Below are positions 37,789 to 47,712 of a stretch of 64,000 nt of DNA, piece after piece; positions within the stretch are counted from its first letter, which is position 1, and each line of letters starts with the position of its first letter. The position numbers and the translations under genes were made by a program. The notes under the pieces were generated by a model. The model was not told the DNA's origin. It searched no databases and saw only the letters and a program-made list of their open reading frames with translations. Source of the stretch: an alpha proteobacterium IMCC14465 (lineage in GTDB: Bacteria; Pseudomonadota; Alphaproteobacteria; RS24); the NCBI GenBank assembly GCA_000293845.2, contig ALYF01000002.1:124001-188000 (forward strand), read 5' to 3'.

Positions 37789-39564
37789 TTAATCTTTTTT
37801 GGTTTCAATAATCCGAAGACCCAATTCAAGAAGCTGAGCATTCGTCGCTGGACTTGGCGCTCGCATCAGCAAATCTTCCGCCTGTTGATTCATCGGGAAA
37901 GCGACAACTTCGCGCAAGTTTTCTTGCTCGGCTAAAAGCATCACAATCCGGTCAACACCCGGCGCTATGCCACCATGCGGAGGCGCACCAAATCTAAAGG
38001 CATTGAGCATGCCGCCAAATTCTTTTTCAACAACACCTGCCTCATATCCTGCAATTTCAAAGGCTTTGAGCATAATCTCAGGCTTATGATTCCGAATAGC
38101 ACCCGATGACAGCTCAATACCGTTACACACAATGTCATATTGATAGCCAAGAATATCCAACGGGTCTTTGCTTTCCAACGCTTCCATCTCGCCTTGTGGC
38201 ATCGAAAACGGGTTATGCGAGAAATCAATTTTCTTTGCTTGGTCATCAAATTCATAAAGCGGGAAATCGACAATCCAACAAAAGGCAAACTGGTCGGCAT
38301 CAATAAGTTCCAAATCATGACCAAGCTTGTTGCGTGCCGCACCTGCAAAACTCATAAAGTCTTTGGGCACGCCAGCACAGAAGAATACAGCATCGCCATC
38401 TTCAAGCCCGAATTGGGTACGAATTTGTTCCGTCCGCTCAGGGCCGATATTCTTCGCAACAGGGCCAGCCCCTTCTCCGTCTCGGAAGAAAATATAGCCA
38501 AGCCCTGCCTGTCCCTCACCTTGCGCCCAGCTATTCATGCGGTCACAGAATGTCCGACTACCCCCTGTTTTTGCAGGAATACCCCAGACCTCAACCTTGC
38601 TGTCTTTCTCAATCATATTGGCAAAGATTTTAAAATCCGACCCACGGAAAGCATCTGTGACATTTTCCATTTCAATCGGAATACGCAAATCCGGCTTATC
38701 TGACCCGTATTTCCGCATCGCCTCCGCATAAGGAATACGCGGGAATGTTTCCGTGACGCGCTTACCATTGCCAAATTCAACAAATATATCGTGCAAAACC
38801 GGCTCAACCGCATTGAACACATCTTCTTGAGTGACAAAGCTCATCTCAATATCAAGCTGATAAAACTCACCCGGTGATCTGTCAGCACGTGCATCTTCGT
38901 CTCTGAAGCAAGGCGCAATCTGGAAATAACGATCAAAGCCTGCCACCATTAAAAGCTGTTTGAATTGTTGAGGCGCTTGCGGGAGCGCATAAAAACTGCC
39001 CGGGTGCATGCGCGACGGCACAAGAAAATCTCTTGCCCCTTCAGGGCTGGAGGCCGTTAGGATAGGCGTTTGATATTCGGTAAAACCTTGAGCAATCATA
39101 CGCTGTCTAAGCGACGAAATAATCTGCGAACGCAGAACAATATTTTTATGAATTGTCTCGCGGCGCAAATCCAAAAATCTATAGCGCAGTCTGATATCTT
39201 CGGGATAATCCGGTTCGCCAAAGACAGGCAATGGTAAATCACCTGCGGCTGAAAGAAGTTCAAACTCATCAAGGCGAATTTCAATTTCACCCGTGGGCAA
39301 GTTAGGGTTCATGGCCTCACCGTCACGGGCAATCACTGTACCGGCAATACGGATAACGCTTTCAGCCCGAACAGCCTCAACATCCGCAAAAAACGGGCTT
39401 TCAGGCTCAATAACAAGCTGCGTAAGGCCAAAATGGTCGCGTAAGTCTATGAAAAGCAAACCGCCATGGTCTCTTTTACGATGCACCCAGCCTGACAGGC
39501 GCACTGTTTCGTCAATATTCTCTTTGCGAAGCTCGCCGCAATTATGAGTCCTGTAAATGTTCAT
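37789..39564 (-). CDS. aspS: Aspartyl-tRNA synthetase
   Basis: Class IIb synthetase of 591 residues, the bacterial-type length. It has an OB-fold anticodon-binding domain (1-105), class II motif 2 [17 protein letters not shown] near residue 217, a GAD insertion domain (about 285-420), and motif 3 [12 protein letters not shown] near 530. His33 in RDHGG matches the residue seen in AspRS enzymes that also charge tRNA-Asn, such as that of Pseudomonas, so it may be non-discriminating and depend on GatCAB; this is inference. The mRNA leader contains a sequence complementary to its Shine-Dalgarno (39620-39626). Confidence 0.97.
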   Translation of the reverse strand: MNIYRTHNCGELRKENIDETVRLSGWVHRKRDHGGLLFIDLRDHFGLTQLVIEPESPFFADVEAVRAESVIRIAGTVIARDGEAMNPNLPTGEIEIRLDEFELLSAAGDLPLPVFGEPDYPEDIRLRYRFLDLRRETIHKNIVLRSQIISSLRQRMIAQGFTEYQTPILTASSPEGARDFLVPSRMHPGSFYALPQAPQQFKQLLMVAGFDRYFQIAPCFRDEDARADRSPGEFYQLDIEMSFVTQEDVFNAVEPVLHDIFVEFGNGKRVTETFPRIPYAEAMRKYGSDKPDLRIPIEMENVTDAFRGSDFKIFANMIEKDSKVEVWGIPAKTGGSRTFCDRMNSWAQGEGQAGLGYIFFRDGEGAGPVAKNIGPERTEQIRTQFGLEDGDAVFFCAGVPKDFMSFAGAARNKLGHDLELIDADQFAFCWIVDFPLYEFDDQAKKIDFSHNPFSMPQGEMEALESKDPLDILGYQYDIVCNGIELSSGAIRNHKPEIMLKAFEIAGYEAGVVEKEFGGMLNAFRFGAPPHGGIAPGVDRIVMLLAEQENLREVVAFPMNQQAEDLLMRAPSPATNAQLLELGLRIIETKKD

Positions 39565-39568
39565 AAAA

Positions 39569-39626
39569 CCTCCGGTCGGGTGGTGGTAAGAAGACTCTCT
39601 ATGTGCCGGAAATCACATGCCGGAGG
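39569..39626 (-). promoter_or_regulatory. Possible Shine-Dalgarno-sequestering structure in the aspS leader
   Basis: In the aspS mRNA, CCTCCGG (39626-39620) is the exact complement of CCGGAGG (39575-39569), which contains the ribosome-binding GGAGG four bases before the ATG. Between them ATGTG (39618-39614) and CACAT (39605-39601) form an inner hairpin. Folded together they would hide the ribosome-binding site. No known RNA family is recognised. Confidence 0.4.
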
Positions 39627-39698
39627 CTGTTTTGTCAAGCACCTTTCGAGACTCAATTTGCTTTTAGAATACCCCCTACTGGTCTATAAACCAAACCA

Positions 39699-40850
39699 AT
39701 GACATTACTAACCACAACTTCAGAGCTTAATCAGGCCTGCGCCCGATTTGAAACCAGCAGATATGTCACGATTGACACTGAATTCCTTCGTGAAAAAACT
39801 TTTTGGCCACAGCTTTGTCTCGTTCAAATCGCCATGCCCGACTTTGAGGTTCTGATTGACCCTCTTGCAGAAAATATTGATTTATCTGCACTTTTTGAGA
39901 TTCTTAAAAATCAAAACATTATCAAAGTCATGCATGGATGCCGTCAGGATATTGAAATTTTTCACAAAGAAGCCGGCATTATCCCGACCCCATTAATGGA
40001 CACACAAGTTATGGCTATGGTGTGTGGCTATGGCGATTCAATTAGCTATGAAGCCTTGGTGAAGCGAATCCCTCAAGGCACTATCGACAAAGGCTCCCGA
40101 TTTACGGATTGGAGTCGCCGCCCCTTAAATGACGATCAGCTGACTTATGCACTAGCAGATGTCACCTATTTGCGTGATATTTTCGAAAACCTAGAGAATG
40201 AGCTTGCAACAACGGGGCGTCTAGAATGGCTGTCGGAAGAAATGGACATTCTCACCAATCCTGAAACCTATAACCAGTCACCAGAAATTGCTTGGAAACG
40301 CCTGAAGTTCCAAGATAAACGCCCACATATTATGGGGGTTATTATCGAATTGGCAAAATGGCGGGAAATACAGGCGCAAACCCGTGACGTGCCGAGAAAC
40401 CGCATTCTTAAAGACGATGCGATACGTGAAATCGCCCTTCAAAACCCAAAAAAGCCTGAAGATTTTGACCGTATGCGCTCTGTCCCAAGAGGATTTATTG
40501 CATCACGAAACGCAGAAGGCCTTATGGCAGCGGTTGAAGCCGGTCGTCAGCTGACCAAAAGTGAGTTACCTCCACCTCCAGCTGTCGTGGATAACCGCCC
40601 GGGTATTGGCCCATTGATGGATTTACTCAAAGTGCTGCTGAAATTTTGTTGTGAGGAAAATCAGGTTGCGCCCAAGCTGATTGCCAATGTCGCTGATCTT
40701 GAACGCATTGCCAGCGATGAAAACCCCCAAGTCAAATGCATGGAAGGGTGGCGAAAAGAGGTTTTCGGTGGGGCCGCCATGGATTTGAAAAACGGTAAGC
40801 TGGCACTCGCCTCTGAAGATGATAAAATCGTCATTATCCGGCGCGATTAA
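39699..40850 (+). CDS. rnd: Ribonuclease D
   Basis: DEDDy 3'-5' exoribonuclease that trims tRNA and other small RNA 3' ends, 383 residues. The first exonuclease motif is TIDTEFLRE (Asp26, Glu28), the second is VMHGCRQDIEIF near residue 90, and the third is LTYALADVTYL near 155 with the Tyr and Asp. An HRDC domain follows at about 210-290. It is divergent from aspS (134 bases apart) and ends ten bases before convergent ppx. No signal of truncation. Confidence 0.95.
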   Translation: MTLLTTTSELNQACARFETSRYVTIDTEFLREKTFWPQLCLVQIAMPDFEVLIDPLAENIDLSALFEILKNQNIIKVMHGCRQDIEIFHKEAGIIPTPLMDTQVMAMVCGYGDSISYEALVKRIPQGTIDKGSRFTDWSRRPLNDDQLTYALADVTYLRDIFENLENELATTGRLEWLSEEMDILTNPETYNQSPEIAWKRLKFQDKRPHIMGVIIELAKWREIQAQTRDVPRNRILKDDAIREIALQNPKKPEDFDRMRSVPRGFIASRNAEGLMAAVEAGRQLTKSELPPPPAVVDNRPGIGPLMDLLKVLLKFCCEENQVAPKLIANVADLERIASDENPQVKCMEGWRKEVFGGAAMDLKNGKLALASEDDKIVIIRRD

Positions 40851-40859
40851 AAGTCATAT

Positions 40860-42416
40860 TCAGCCAAGATGTATTTTTTCGGCACCAATATATATTTCAG
40901 GCTCCAAATTTAAGGAATCTGCAAGGGCGCAGACGCGTTTTTCAACTATCGGCCCATAAAGACGGCGGCGTCCGGCGTCCATCTCAAAAACAAGTTTTCT
41001 CCCACGCCGTGACAAGCGTGTGTCGTTAATCAGTCCATGCAATGAACCGGAGAGACAATGCGCCAATCTGAACGCAAGTCCCAAAGACCGACTTAATGTA
41101 AGGGTCGTATCATCAACCGGGTGCATACCAAGCGGTAACTCGCTTTGACTTCCATTATGGCGCGTATAAAGCGTATGGGCGAGAAAGCGCCGCCCCTTAT
41201 GATTAATGCAATTTAAGGGCGCGCGCAAAATCGTATTAGCCGCAAACCAGCACCGATAATCATTATGCTGGTTCCACGCCATATCCCCAATCAGACAGGC
41301 TGCATTGCGTAACCTGTTATATTTTGTCAGCTTCTTCGGTGAAAGCCCCTGCCCGTTAAAGAGGCCAGCTGTCCATTGCTGAAGTTCTGCCCCATACTTT
41401 GGATCCTTGGTCATGCGCTTTGAAATATCTTCACACGCAACCATGAGCGGGTCTTTATCTTTTAAGGCCGTCGACAGTGAATTGTAAATTATGCCTTCCC
41501 GCAAGCCATTTGCCGATACAATCAGCTTGTTACACCCCGTCAATTTGGTAATTCGATATAGCACGAGCGCGCTAACAGGAAGATAGGGCCGACGGACTGC
41601 ATTGGCCTCATGGATATGCTCGACCGACTCGGGCGACAAATTGCCAATAAGCCTAGAAAAGTCGAGTATATCAGCCGATCGCAACTGATAATGATGCAAC
41701 ATTTTAAGGTCATAGTTTTTTTGCGCCATATGGATACGTGCCAATGCCCGCCACGTTCCCCCAACCATATAAACCGGCTTATCAGAAGATTTTTTTAACC
41801 ATTTCAATGACGAGATTTGCTCTTTAATATGCGCCGCCATTTGGTCTTTATTATCCCCAAATTCAGCAGTTAGACGCAAAACACCTAGCGGTAGCGTTTC
41901 AGCATCAATAATCTCACCCTTAACAACCCGCACCAATTCAAGACTGCCGCCCCCCAAATCTGCGACCACGCCATCGACTTTTTCGAACCCCATCATGACA
42001 CCTTTGGCGGCATATTTGGCTTCCATCTGACCAGAGATAACCTGAATATCCGTTCCCAAGGCAAGGCTGGCTTCTTTGACAAAGTTATCCCTGTTTTCAG
42101 CTTCACGCACAGCAGCCGTGGCCACCACACGATAATCGGCAATACCAAGGCGTTTTCCAATAGCATGAAATCTTTTCAGCGTTGCGAGTGTTAAGTCCAG
42201 CGACGCGCCTTCAATACGGCCTGTCGCGGCAACACTCTCACCAAGCTTGCAGAATATTTTTTCGTTATAGATGGGTACGGGCGATCTGGCAGACCCGCCA
42301 AAGGCAACGAGACGCACAGAGTTGGAACCAATATCAACAATGCCAAGCGGTGCTTCAGGAGACCGGAATTGCCGTCCGAAGCCGATTTTAGGGAATTTCA
42401 AACCGTTTTTAGACAT
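40860..42416 (-). CDS. ppx: Exopolyphosphatase / (p)ppGpp-pentaphosphatase (Ppx/GppA family)
   Basis: The 518-residue protein has the ASKHA-type phosphatase domains: GIVDIGSNSVRLVAF near residue 24, VVADLGGGSLEL near 150, and TLPLGVLRLTAEFG near 180. A C-terminal HD-type helical domain follows from about residue 305. It degrades polyphosphate from the end or hydrolyses pppGpp; the two activities cannot be separated from sequence, but pairing with ppk favours polyphosphate. ATG 42416 was chosen over an in-frame TTG at 42452. It lies 80 bases after ppk on the same strand. Confidence 0.94.
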   Translation of the reverse strand: MSKNGLKFPKIGFGRQFRSPEAPLGIVDIGSNSVRLVAFGGSARSPVPIYNEKIFCKLGESVAATGRIEGASLDLTLATLKRFHAIGKRLGIADYRVVATAAVREAENRDNFVKEASLALGTDIQVISGQMEAKYAAKGVMMGFEKVDGVVADLGGGSLELVRVVKGEIIDAETLPLGVLRLTAEFGDNKDQMAAHIKEQISSLKWLKKSSDKPVYMVGGTWRALARIHMAQKNYDLKMLHHYQLRSADILDFSRLIGNLSPESVEHIHEANAVRRPYLPVSALVLYRITKLTGCNKLIVSANGLREGIIYNSLSTALKDKDPLMVACEDISKRMTKDPKYGAELQQWTAGLFNGQGLSPKKLTKYNRLRNAACLIGDMAWNQHNDYRCWFAANTILRAPLNCINHKGRRFLAHTLYTRHNGSQSELPLGMHPVDDTTLTLSRSLGLAFRLAHCLSGSLHGLINDTRLSRRGRKLVFEMDAGRRRLYGPIVEKRVCALADSLNLEPEIYIGAEKIHLG

Positions 42417-42496
42417 TGAGGGTTCATTTCCGGGTTTTGTAATTTCCAGCAATTTAAATTTCAGGGAAATCTGAACGCTTAAATATCACTGTAAAT

Positions 42497-44692
42497 TTAA
42501 GACTTTCCACGCTCTGAACCACGCCCAGAAAGACTTGGATTAGTCATAAAATATTCATGGGCATTTACCGATGATTCTCCATCAACGACTACCCCCCGGC
42601 TATAGCTCCCGTCTGGTTGCATGTACCAGCTTTGTTGATTATCCAGCAAATTGACATGCATAATCTGATGCACCACCTGTTCATGAACCGTTGAGTTCAG
42701 AATTGGGGTCAACACCTCAACGCGCCTATTCAAGTTTCGAGGCATCCAATCTGCCGAGGTGATAAATGCTAAGGCATGCTCGGATGGCATGGCGTGACCA
42801 TTGCCAAAACACAGAATTCGCGCATGCTCCAAAAATCGCCCGACAATACTTTTAACCGTGATGTTTTCCGATAGACCGGCAAGCCCTGGACGCAGACAAC
42901 AAATTCCGCGCACAATAAGATCGATTTTAACCCCCGCTTGCGAGGCTTCATATAGCTTGTCGATGATAAAAGGGTCGACAAGAGAATTCATCTTTGCCCA
43001 AATCGTGCCGGGACGCCCGTTTTTAACATGCGTGATTTCAGCATCAATTTTTTCCACCACAGTCTCGCGCAAATTCACAGGCGATACAGCAATCTGATGC
43101 AAATCATTCGGCTCGGCATAGCCTGTAAAGAAATTAAAAACCTGCCCCGCATCACTGGCAATCTCAGGGTCACATGTGAACAGAGATAAATCCGTATAAA
43201 CCTTGGCAGTAATAGGATGGTAATTGCCTGTGCCAAGATGCACATAGGTCCGCAAGCCCGCCCCCTCGCGCCGGACAACCAAGGAAACCTTGGCGTGGGT
43301 TTTTAACTCGATAAATCCATAAACAACCTGAACGCCTGACCGTTCCAAATCACGCGCCAGCCGAATATTGGTCGCTTCATCAAAACGCGCCTTTAACTCG
43401 ACAAGTGCGGTGACGGTTTTACCTGCCTCAGCCGCTTCAATCAGAGCCTTAACAATCGGGCTATCCTCAGTCGTTCTATAAAGCGTTTGCTTAATCGCGA
43501 CCACATTCGGATCAGCAGCAGCCTGACGAATAAACTGCACAACAACATCAAAACTTTCATAGGGATGGTGAACCAGAATATCTTTCACCTGAATGGCCGC
43601 AAAACAATCGCCGCCATGTTCACGCACACGCTCAGGAAAACGGGCAATAAACGGCTTGAACTTTAATTCCGAGCCAATCGCATCAACAATCTGATCAGTC
43701 TGAGAAACCCCCACAAGACCATCCACAAAAACGACATCTTCAGACTGCACTTCAAGCTCATCCACAACAAGACGTACCAAATTATCCGGCATGGATTTAT
43801 CTATTTCCAACCGGATAACCATACCGCGACGGCGGCGCTTCAATGCAGTTTCAAATAATTGCACAAGGTCTTCAGCTTCTTCCGCGACTTCAATATCGCT
43901 ATCTCGTAAAATTCTGAAAACACCTTGCCCAAGAATTTCATAACCGGGGAAAATACGCTCCAAATAGAGAGACACAAGATTTTCTAACGGCAGAAATACT
44001 TTCTTATCAGCATTTGAAGGTAGCTTAATAAACCGCTTTAACTGTTGAGGAAGCGGCAAAAGCGCATTCATCTTTTTACCATCCGTCAGGCGAGACATTT
44101 GCAAGACGAGCGCAAAGCCAAGATTGGGAATAAACGGAAATGGATGCGCCGGATCAATCGCTAAGGGTGTGAGGACAGGCAACACCTCAGATAGAAAATA
44201 GGACTCCAGCCATTCTTCATTTTCAAGCGGAATATCATCCGAACCGGCAACTTCAATATGATGTGATTTCATTTCATCAAGTATCGTCAACCAGCTATTC
44301 TGCTGGCGCGTCATAAGCTCACTCGTGCGTGCCAGAATTTTTTCAAGCTGCTCGGCAGGTGTCATATCTTCCTGACTGCGCTTCTCGACACCAGCGAGTT
44401 TTTGACCATGAAGCCCAGCCACACGCACCATGAAAAATTCATCGAGATTACTGCCGGATATAGATAAAAACTTTAGCCTCTCCATTAATGGATGATCTTG
44501 ATTATCGGCCTCCTCTTGAACACGTGTGTTAAAGGCCAGCCATGAAAGCTCTCGATTGATAAACCGATCTGCACGCGCAAACCCAAATAGGCTATCCACT
44601 GGATCACCACTTTTGCGGATAATACCCAACCTGCCGGACAGGTTTTTGCCGCTCTTTTTAGGTTTTTCGACTTTGTTCTTTTTATCTGTCAT
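42497..44692 (-). CDS. ppk: Polyphosphate kinase 1
   Basis: This 731-residue enzyme makes polyphosphate from ATP. After a basic N-terminal tail, the N, H and two C domains of PPK1 are complete: [14 protein letters not shown] near residue 46, and two phospholipase D-like regions. The autophosphorylated histidine is His466 in [10 protein letters not shown] and the second conserved one is His492 in GTGNYHP, spaced like the E. coli pair. ppx follows downstream and hdaA is 12 bases upstream, giving DUF2066-AI2E-hdaA-ppk-ppx as one probable operon. Confidence 0.96.
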   Translation of the reverse strand: MTDKKNKVEKPKKSGKNLSGRLGIIRKSGDPVDSLFGFARADRFINRELSWLAFNTRVQEEADNQDHPLMERLKFLSISGSNLDEFFMVRVAGLHGQKLAGVEKRSQEDMTPAEQLEKILARTSELMTRQQNSWLTILDEMKSHHIEVAGSDDIPLENEEWLESYFLSEVLPVLTPLAIDPAHPFPFIPNLGFALVLQMSRLTDGKKMNALLPLPQQLKRFIKLPSNADKKVFLPLENLVSLYLERIFPGYEILGQGVFRILRDSDIEVAEEAEDLVQLFETALKRRRRGMVIRLEIDKSMPDNLVRLVVDELEVQSEDVVFVDGLVGVSQTDQIVDAIGSELKFKPFIARFPERVREHGGDCFAAIQVKDILVHHPYESFDVVVQFIRQAAADPNVVAIKQTLYRTTEDSPIVKALIEAAEAGKTVTALVELKARFDEATNIRLARDLERSGVQVVYGFIELKTHAKVSLVVRREGAGLRTYVHLGTGNYHPITAKVYTDLSLFTCDPEIASDAGQVFNFFTGYAEPNDLHQIAVSPVNLRETVVEKIDAEITHVKNGRPGTIWAKMNSLVDPFIIDKLYEASQAGVKIDLIVRGICCLRPGLAGLSENITVKSIVGRFLEHARILCFGNGHAMPSEHALAFITSADWMPRNLNRRVEVLTPILNSTVHEQVVHQIMHVNLLDNQQSWYMQPDGSYSRGVVVDGESSVNAHEYFMTNPSLSGRGSERGKS

Positions 44693-44704
44693 CAGGCCTA
44701 TACC

Positions 44705-45445
44705 TTACTTATCCTCAACATCACTATCTAAATGCGCCATAATCTCGCGCACCATTGGCACAGTAATCGGCGCTTTCCGGCTCAGTGTCGTGCGATCAAT
44801 GAGAGAGACAATTTCATTCAAGCTCAAAAATGACCTCTCCAGCCGCGCCACGAGATAGGATACAACTTTCTCATCTGTTTTAAGCTGCCTATCTGTGAAG
44901 AGTTTCACCAGTACCGCCCGCATCAACATATCACATGGCGGGAGCATAGTCGCAACAACCAAAGCAGAAAGACGAGATTTCAAATCAGCAAGCTCAATCT
45001 GCAAATGACCAGGCGCCAGACAAGCGGTCAGTAAAAGTGGATGACGTCTTTGGCGCGCATTGTTTATGAGATGAAATAACATCTCCTCATTGGCGGCGCG
45101 TGTTTTCGGGTCAAGACCTATTTTTTCAACCCCGTCCACGACCAGCGCTTTTTCATCCATTAATTTATCTAGCCCCTGCGTATGCAAATCCGCGGCGGTA
45201 AGGATAAGGGCAGTCATTTTTAACCCCCAAACGGCGGCCAAATGCGATTTACCGCACGCCTCTGGCCCACAGATTATTTTCACATATTCTGTTTCGGTAT
45301 CTTTACCAGCAGGCCAGCTATCAATTGTGTCTAGGGCGCGTAGATTTGACTCCGAGACAAGAAAGTTTTCCCTGTCGAGCGCCGGTCTAAACGGCAAATC
45401 AAAAACAAGCTGAGCATCTTTTAAGCTTGGTACAACCTCAGGCAT
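44705..45445 (-). CDS. hdaA: HdaA, DnaA-related regulator of replication initiation
   Basis: A 246-residue AAA+ protein related to DnaA domain III without the DNA-binding domain. It has a clamp-binding-type QLVFDLPF near the N terminus (residues 12-19), Walker A GPEACGKSHL near 63, and a Walker B-like LVVDGVEKIG near 98. With the sliding clamp it stimulates ATP hydrolysis by DnaA and prevents over-initiation. The start overlaps the upstream AI-2E gene in a TAATG junction. Placement between an AI-2E transporter gene and ppk is standard for alphaproteobacterial hdaA. Confidence 0.9.
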   Translation of the reverse strand: MPEVVPSLKDAQLVFDLPFRPALDRENFLVSESNLRALDTIDSWPAGKDTETEYVKIICGPEACGKSHLAAVWGLKMTALILTAADLHTQGLDKLMDEKALVVDGVEKIGLDPKTRAANEEMLFHLINNARQRRHPLLLTACLAPGHLQIELADLKSRLSALVVATMLPPCDMLMRAVLVKLFTDRQLKTDEKVVSYLVARLERSFLSLNEIVSLIDRTTLSRKAPITVPMVREIMAHLDSDVEDK

Positions 45446-46509
45446 TAATCTTTTCCAGCAGGTGACGCATTATCCGTCTGATTTTCTGTTTGATAATTTT
45501 TCACGAGAAAGCGCACCAGCACACCAATAACAGCAGCAGCCGGCACGGCAAGTAGCAGCCCCATAAAGCCAAGCAAAGAACCAAAAGCAAGCAAGGCGAA
45601 TATTATCCAGACGGGGTGAAGGCGAACCCTGCTACCAATCAAGCGCGGCGTTAGAAAGTTTCCTTCAATAAATTGCCCGGCAGCAAAAACCAGCGCGATA
45701 AATAAGAGGCTAGATAAATCCGGCCAGAACTGCATCACACCGAGAAGCCCCGCCAACACGCCGCCAAACAACGCCCCTACATAAGGAATAAAACTGACAA
45801 GCCCCGCCAGCATACCAACACCAATGCCACCTTTCAGGCCAACGAAATATAATCCCACGGCATAAAAAACGGCGAGGAAAACACATATTGTTGCTTGCCC
45901 ATGAATAAAGCCGTCCAGCACTTCTTCAACGTCACGCGCGACTTCGCGAATGGCATCAGCATTTTTAGCAGGCAGAATGGCGTTTATCTGCGCCATCATT
46001 TTATCCCAATCATTGAGCAGATAAAAACAGACAATCGGCGTGATAAAAATCAACGTCAGAATATTCAAGAAAGACAGCCCGCGCATCAACACGCCTTGCC
46101 CGACTGCCGCGATATTATCGACAGCTGTAGAGGAAAATTCTTTAAAGGCTTTATGAAAGTCTTCATTGTCTTGTAAATAAGTGTCTTCAATACCCACAAG
46201 CCAGATTTTGAATTTCACATATTGCTCCTGCAAAGCCGCAAGAGCTTCTTGAAAACCCTCAGCGATAACCGGCAGACCAATAGTGAGCAAAATAATAATG
46301 AGCAGGATAAACACGCCCATCACCAAAGAGGTTGATGCCAATCTTGGCAGACCGAGTTTCTCAAGACGATCCACAATCGGGTCGAGTAAATAGGCCACCG
46401 CAAAACCGGCAATAAACGGCAACATAATATCGGATAGCGAGATGAACAGCCACACACCCAGCGCGGCCGCAATGAGGAGAAGAACTTGTTTCATAGTAAT
46501 GCTTTGCAT
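45445..46509 (-). CDS. AI-2E family (PerM-like) membrane transporter
   Basis: The 354-residue inner-membrane protein of the UPF0118/AI-2E family has about seven to eight membrane segments in the family pattern: a pair at residues 8-40, one near 62-85, then a large loop and four to five more from 150 to 335. The conserved FIPYVGALFGGV motif is near residue 242 and a further FIEGNFLTPRLIGSRVRLHPVWIIF block near 280. The substrate is unknown. It overlaps hdaA by a TAATG junction and follows the DUF2066 gene by 14 bases. Confidence 0.9.
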   Translation of the reverse strand: MQSITMKQVLLLIAAALGVWLFISLSDIMLPFIAGFAVAYLLDPIVDRLEKLGLPRLASTSLVMGVFILLIIILLTIGLPVIAEGFQEALAALQEQYVKFKIWLVGIEDTYLQDNEDFHKAFKEFSSTAVDNIAAVGQGVLMRGLSFLNILTLIFITPIVCFYLLNDWDKMMAQINAILPAKNADAIREVARDVEEVLDGFIHGQATICVFLAVFYAVGLYFVGLKGGIGVGMLAGLVSFIPYVGALFGGVLAGLLGVMQFWPDLSSLLFIALVFAAGQFIEGNFLTPRLIGSRVRLHPVWIIFALLAFGSLLGFMGLLLAVPAAAVIGVLVRFLVKNYQTENQTDNASPAGKD

Positions 46510-46523
46510 TTATTTTCCTTTTA

Positions 46524-47612
46524 TCAGCGTCTTAGTTTTAGGCGCCAACCGTTTTTTTCTTCCCGCAACAACATATCACTTTGCGCCAAATTAGATGCCA
46601 GCTGGTCAACTGACCCCGTATAGGCCAATGATAAAATCGCGCCCTGCGAGGTCAATACATGAATATCCATTGATTTGATAAAACTCGCCGCCTCCAAACG
46701 TTCGAGCATGGTAAGCCATTCACCCATGCGCTCATAATCTGCGGCGACAGTGAAGGTCACTTGATCGCCCACTTCGATAACTGATGTCTGTTTCCATTCT
46801 GTCGCAAAGGCCGAAAGGATATCATTCACGGCCTCACCGGCAAGGTCGGTCGGATTGCGGCGGCCTTTATAATTCCTGACAAATAACCGACTTCCTGCTG
46901 CTGAATATTGATAAACCGACACATCCAGCCGCCCTTTTTCTGTTGCCAATGCGTGCGCAATAACAACCGTATCGACATTATATCGCTTCGCCAGTGCCGC
47001 CATGCTTTGCGTATCACTGAGCAATACATCTTCGACATCCAGCATGGCACGGTCTTCCGGATCGCCAAGCGGTAACACCATGGGAGCAGGAATATTGCTT
47101 AAATCCATCGCCGCCCAGCTTTCCGCCCACCAGTGATTTTCCCAAAGGCGATAACCGTCAACATCTTCCAGAACGGGAAGAAGCAGCATGGGGCGCGCCT
47201 GTGTTTCGGAAAACGGAATATTAATATTACGCAATAAATTCAACACAGTCTCAGGTTCAAACACCACCGACATAGAGGCCAAATAACGACGGCTGGAGGT
47301 TTTTTCATCCTGCACTCGGAAGCGTCGGACGAAAGTTTCAATCTCCTGCTCGCTAATCACAGGCAGGACGGGCCAATCTTCGGCACGGGTCAAACGCTTT
47401 AACAACACCTGAAAAGCCCGCGATTGGCCGTTTTTGAGAGCAATGCCCCGCGCCTCAAGCGCAGAGGACGCCTCAGCATCAACACTGACATTTTTAATCT
47501 CAAACAGGTTTGATGCTTGCGCTAATTCAGTCGTGCCAATAAGCCACGTCCCGATAAAAGCCGCATAGAGTAGTGCGATAAATACGCTCGTTTTCGTCAA
47601 GAATTTCAACAT
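46524..47612 (-). CDS. DUF2066 secreted protein
   Basis: Exported protein of 362 residues with a signal peptide (about 1-33, ending LAQAS) and a DUF2066 domain. Family features include the early LEARGIALKNGQSRAFQVLLKRLTR block, the MLLLPVLED stretch near residue 140, and a C-terminal segment with repeated alternating-strand sequence. Function is unknown; it is conserved immediately before AI-2E and hdaA genes and divergent from purM. ATG 47612 has GAGG five bases upstream; ATG 47645 is in frame but would precede the signal peptide. Confidence 0.88.
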   Translation of the reverse strand: MLKFLTKTSVFIALLYAAFIGTWLIGTTELAQASNLFEIKNVSVDAEASSALEARGIALKNGQSRAFQVLLKRLTRAEDWPVLPVISEQEIETFVRRFRVQDEKTSSRRYLASMSVVFEPETVLNLLRNINIPFSETQARPMLLLPVLEDVDGYRLWENHWWAESWAAMDLSNIPAPMVLPLGDPEDRAMLDVEDVLLSDTQSMAALAKRYNVDTVVIAHALATEKGRLDVSVYQYSAAGSRLFVRNYKGRRNPTDLAGEAVNDILSAFATEWKQTSVIEVGDQVTFTVAADYERMGEWLTMLERLEAASFIKSMDIHVLTSQGAILSLAYTGSVDQLASNLAQSDMLLREEKNGWRLKLRR

Positions 47613-47621
47613 TTTTTCCTC

Positions 47622-47664
47622 AAAAGCCGATATACTATGAAACAACTTGAAAAAAACGGCTTTT
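47622..47664. promoter_or_regulatory. Inverted repeat between DUF2066 and purM genes
   Basis: AAAAGCCG (47622-47629) and CGGCTTTT (47657-47664) form an eight-base exact inverted repeat with a 27-base loop. On the plus strand it is followed by T, terminator-like and about 50 bases before purM. On the minus strand it ends next to the GAGG of the DUF2066 gene. The role is unknown. Confidence 0.35.
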
Positions 47665-47712
47665 TCATGTCGATTACGGTCATTAACGCGGAAAATAAGT
47701 TATAAACCAAAC

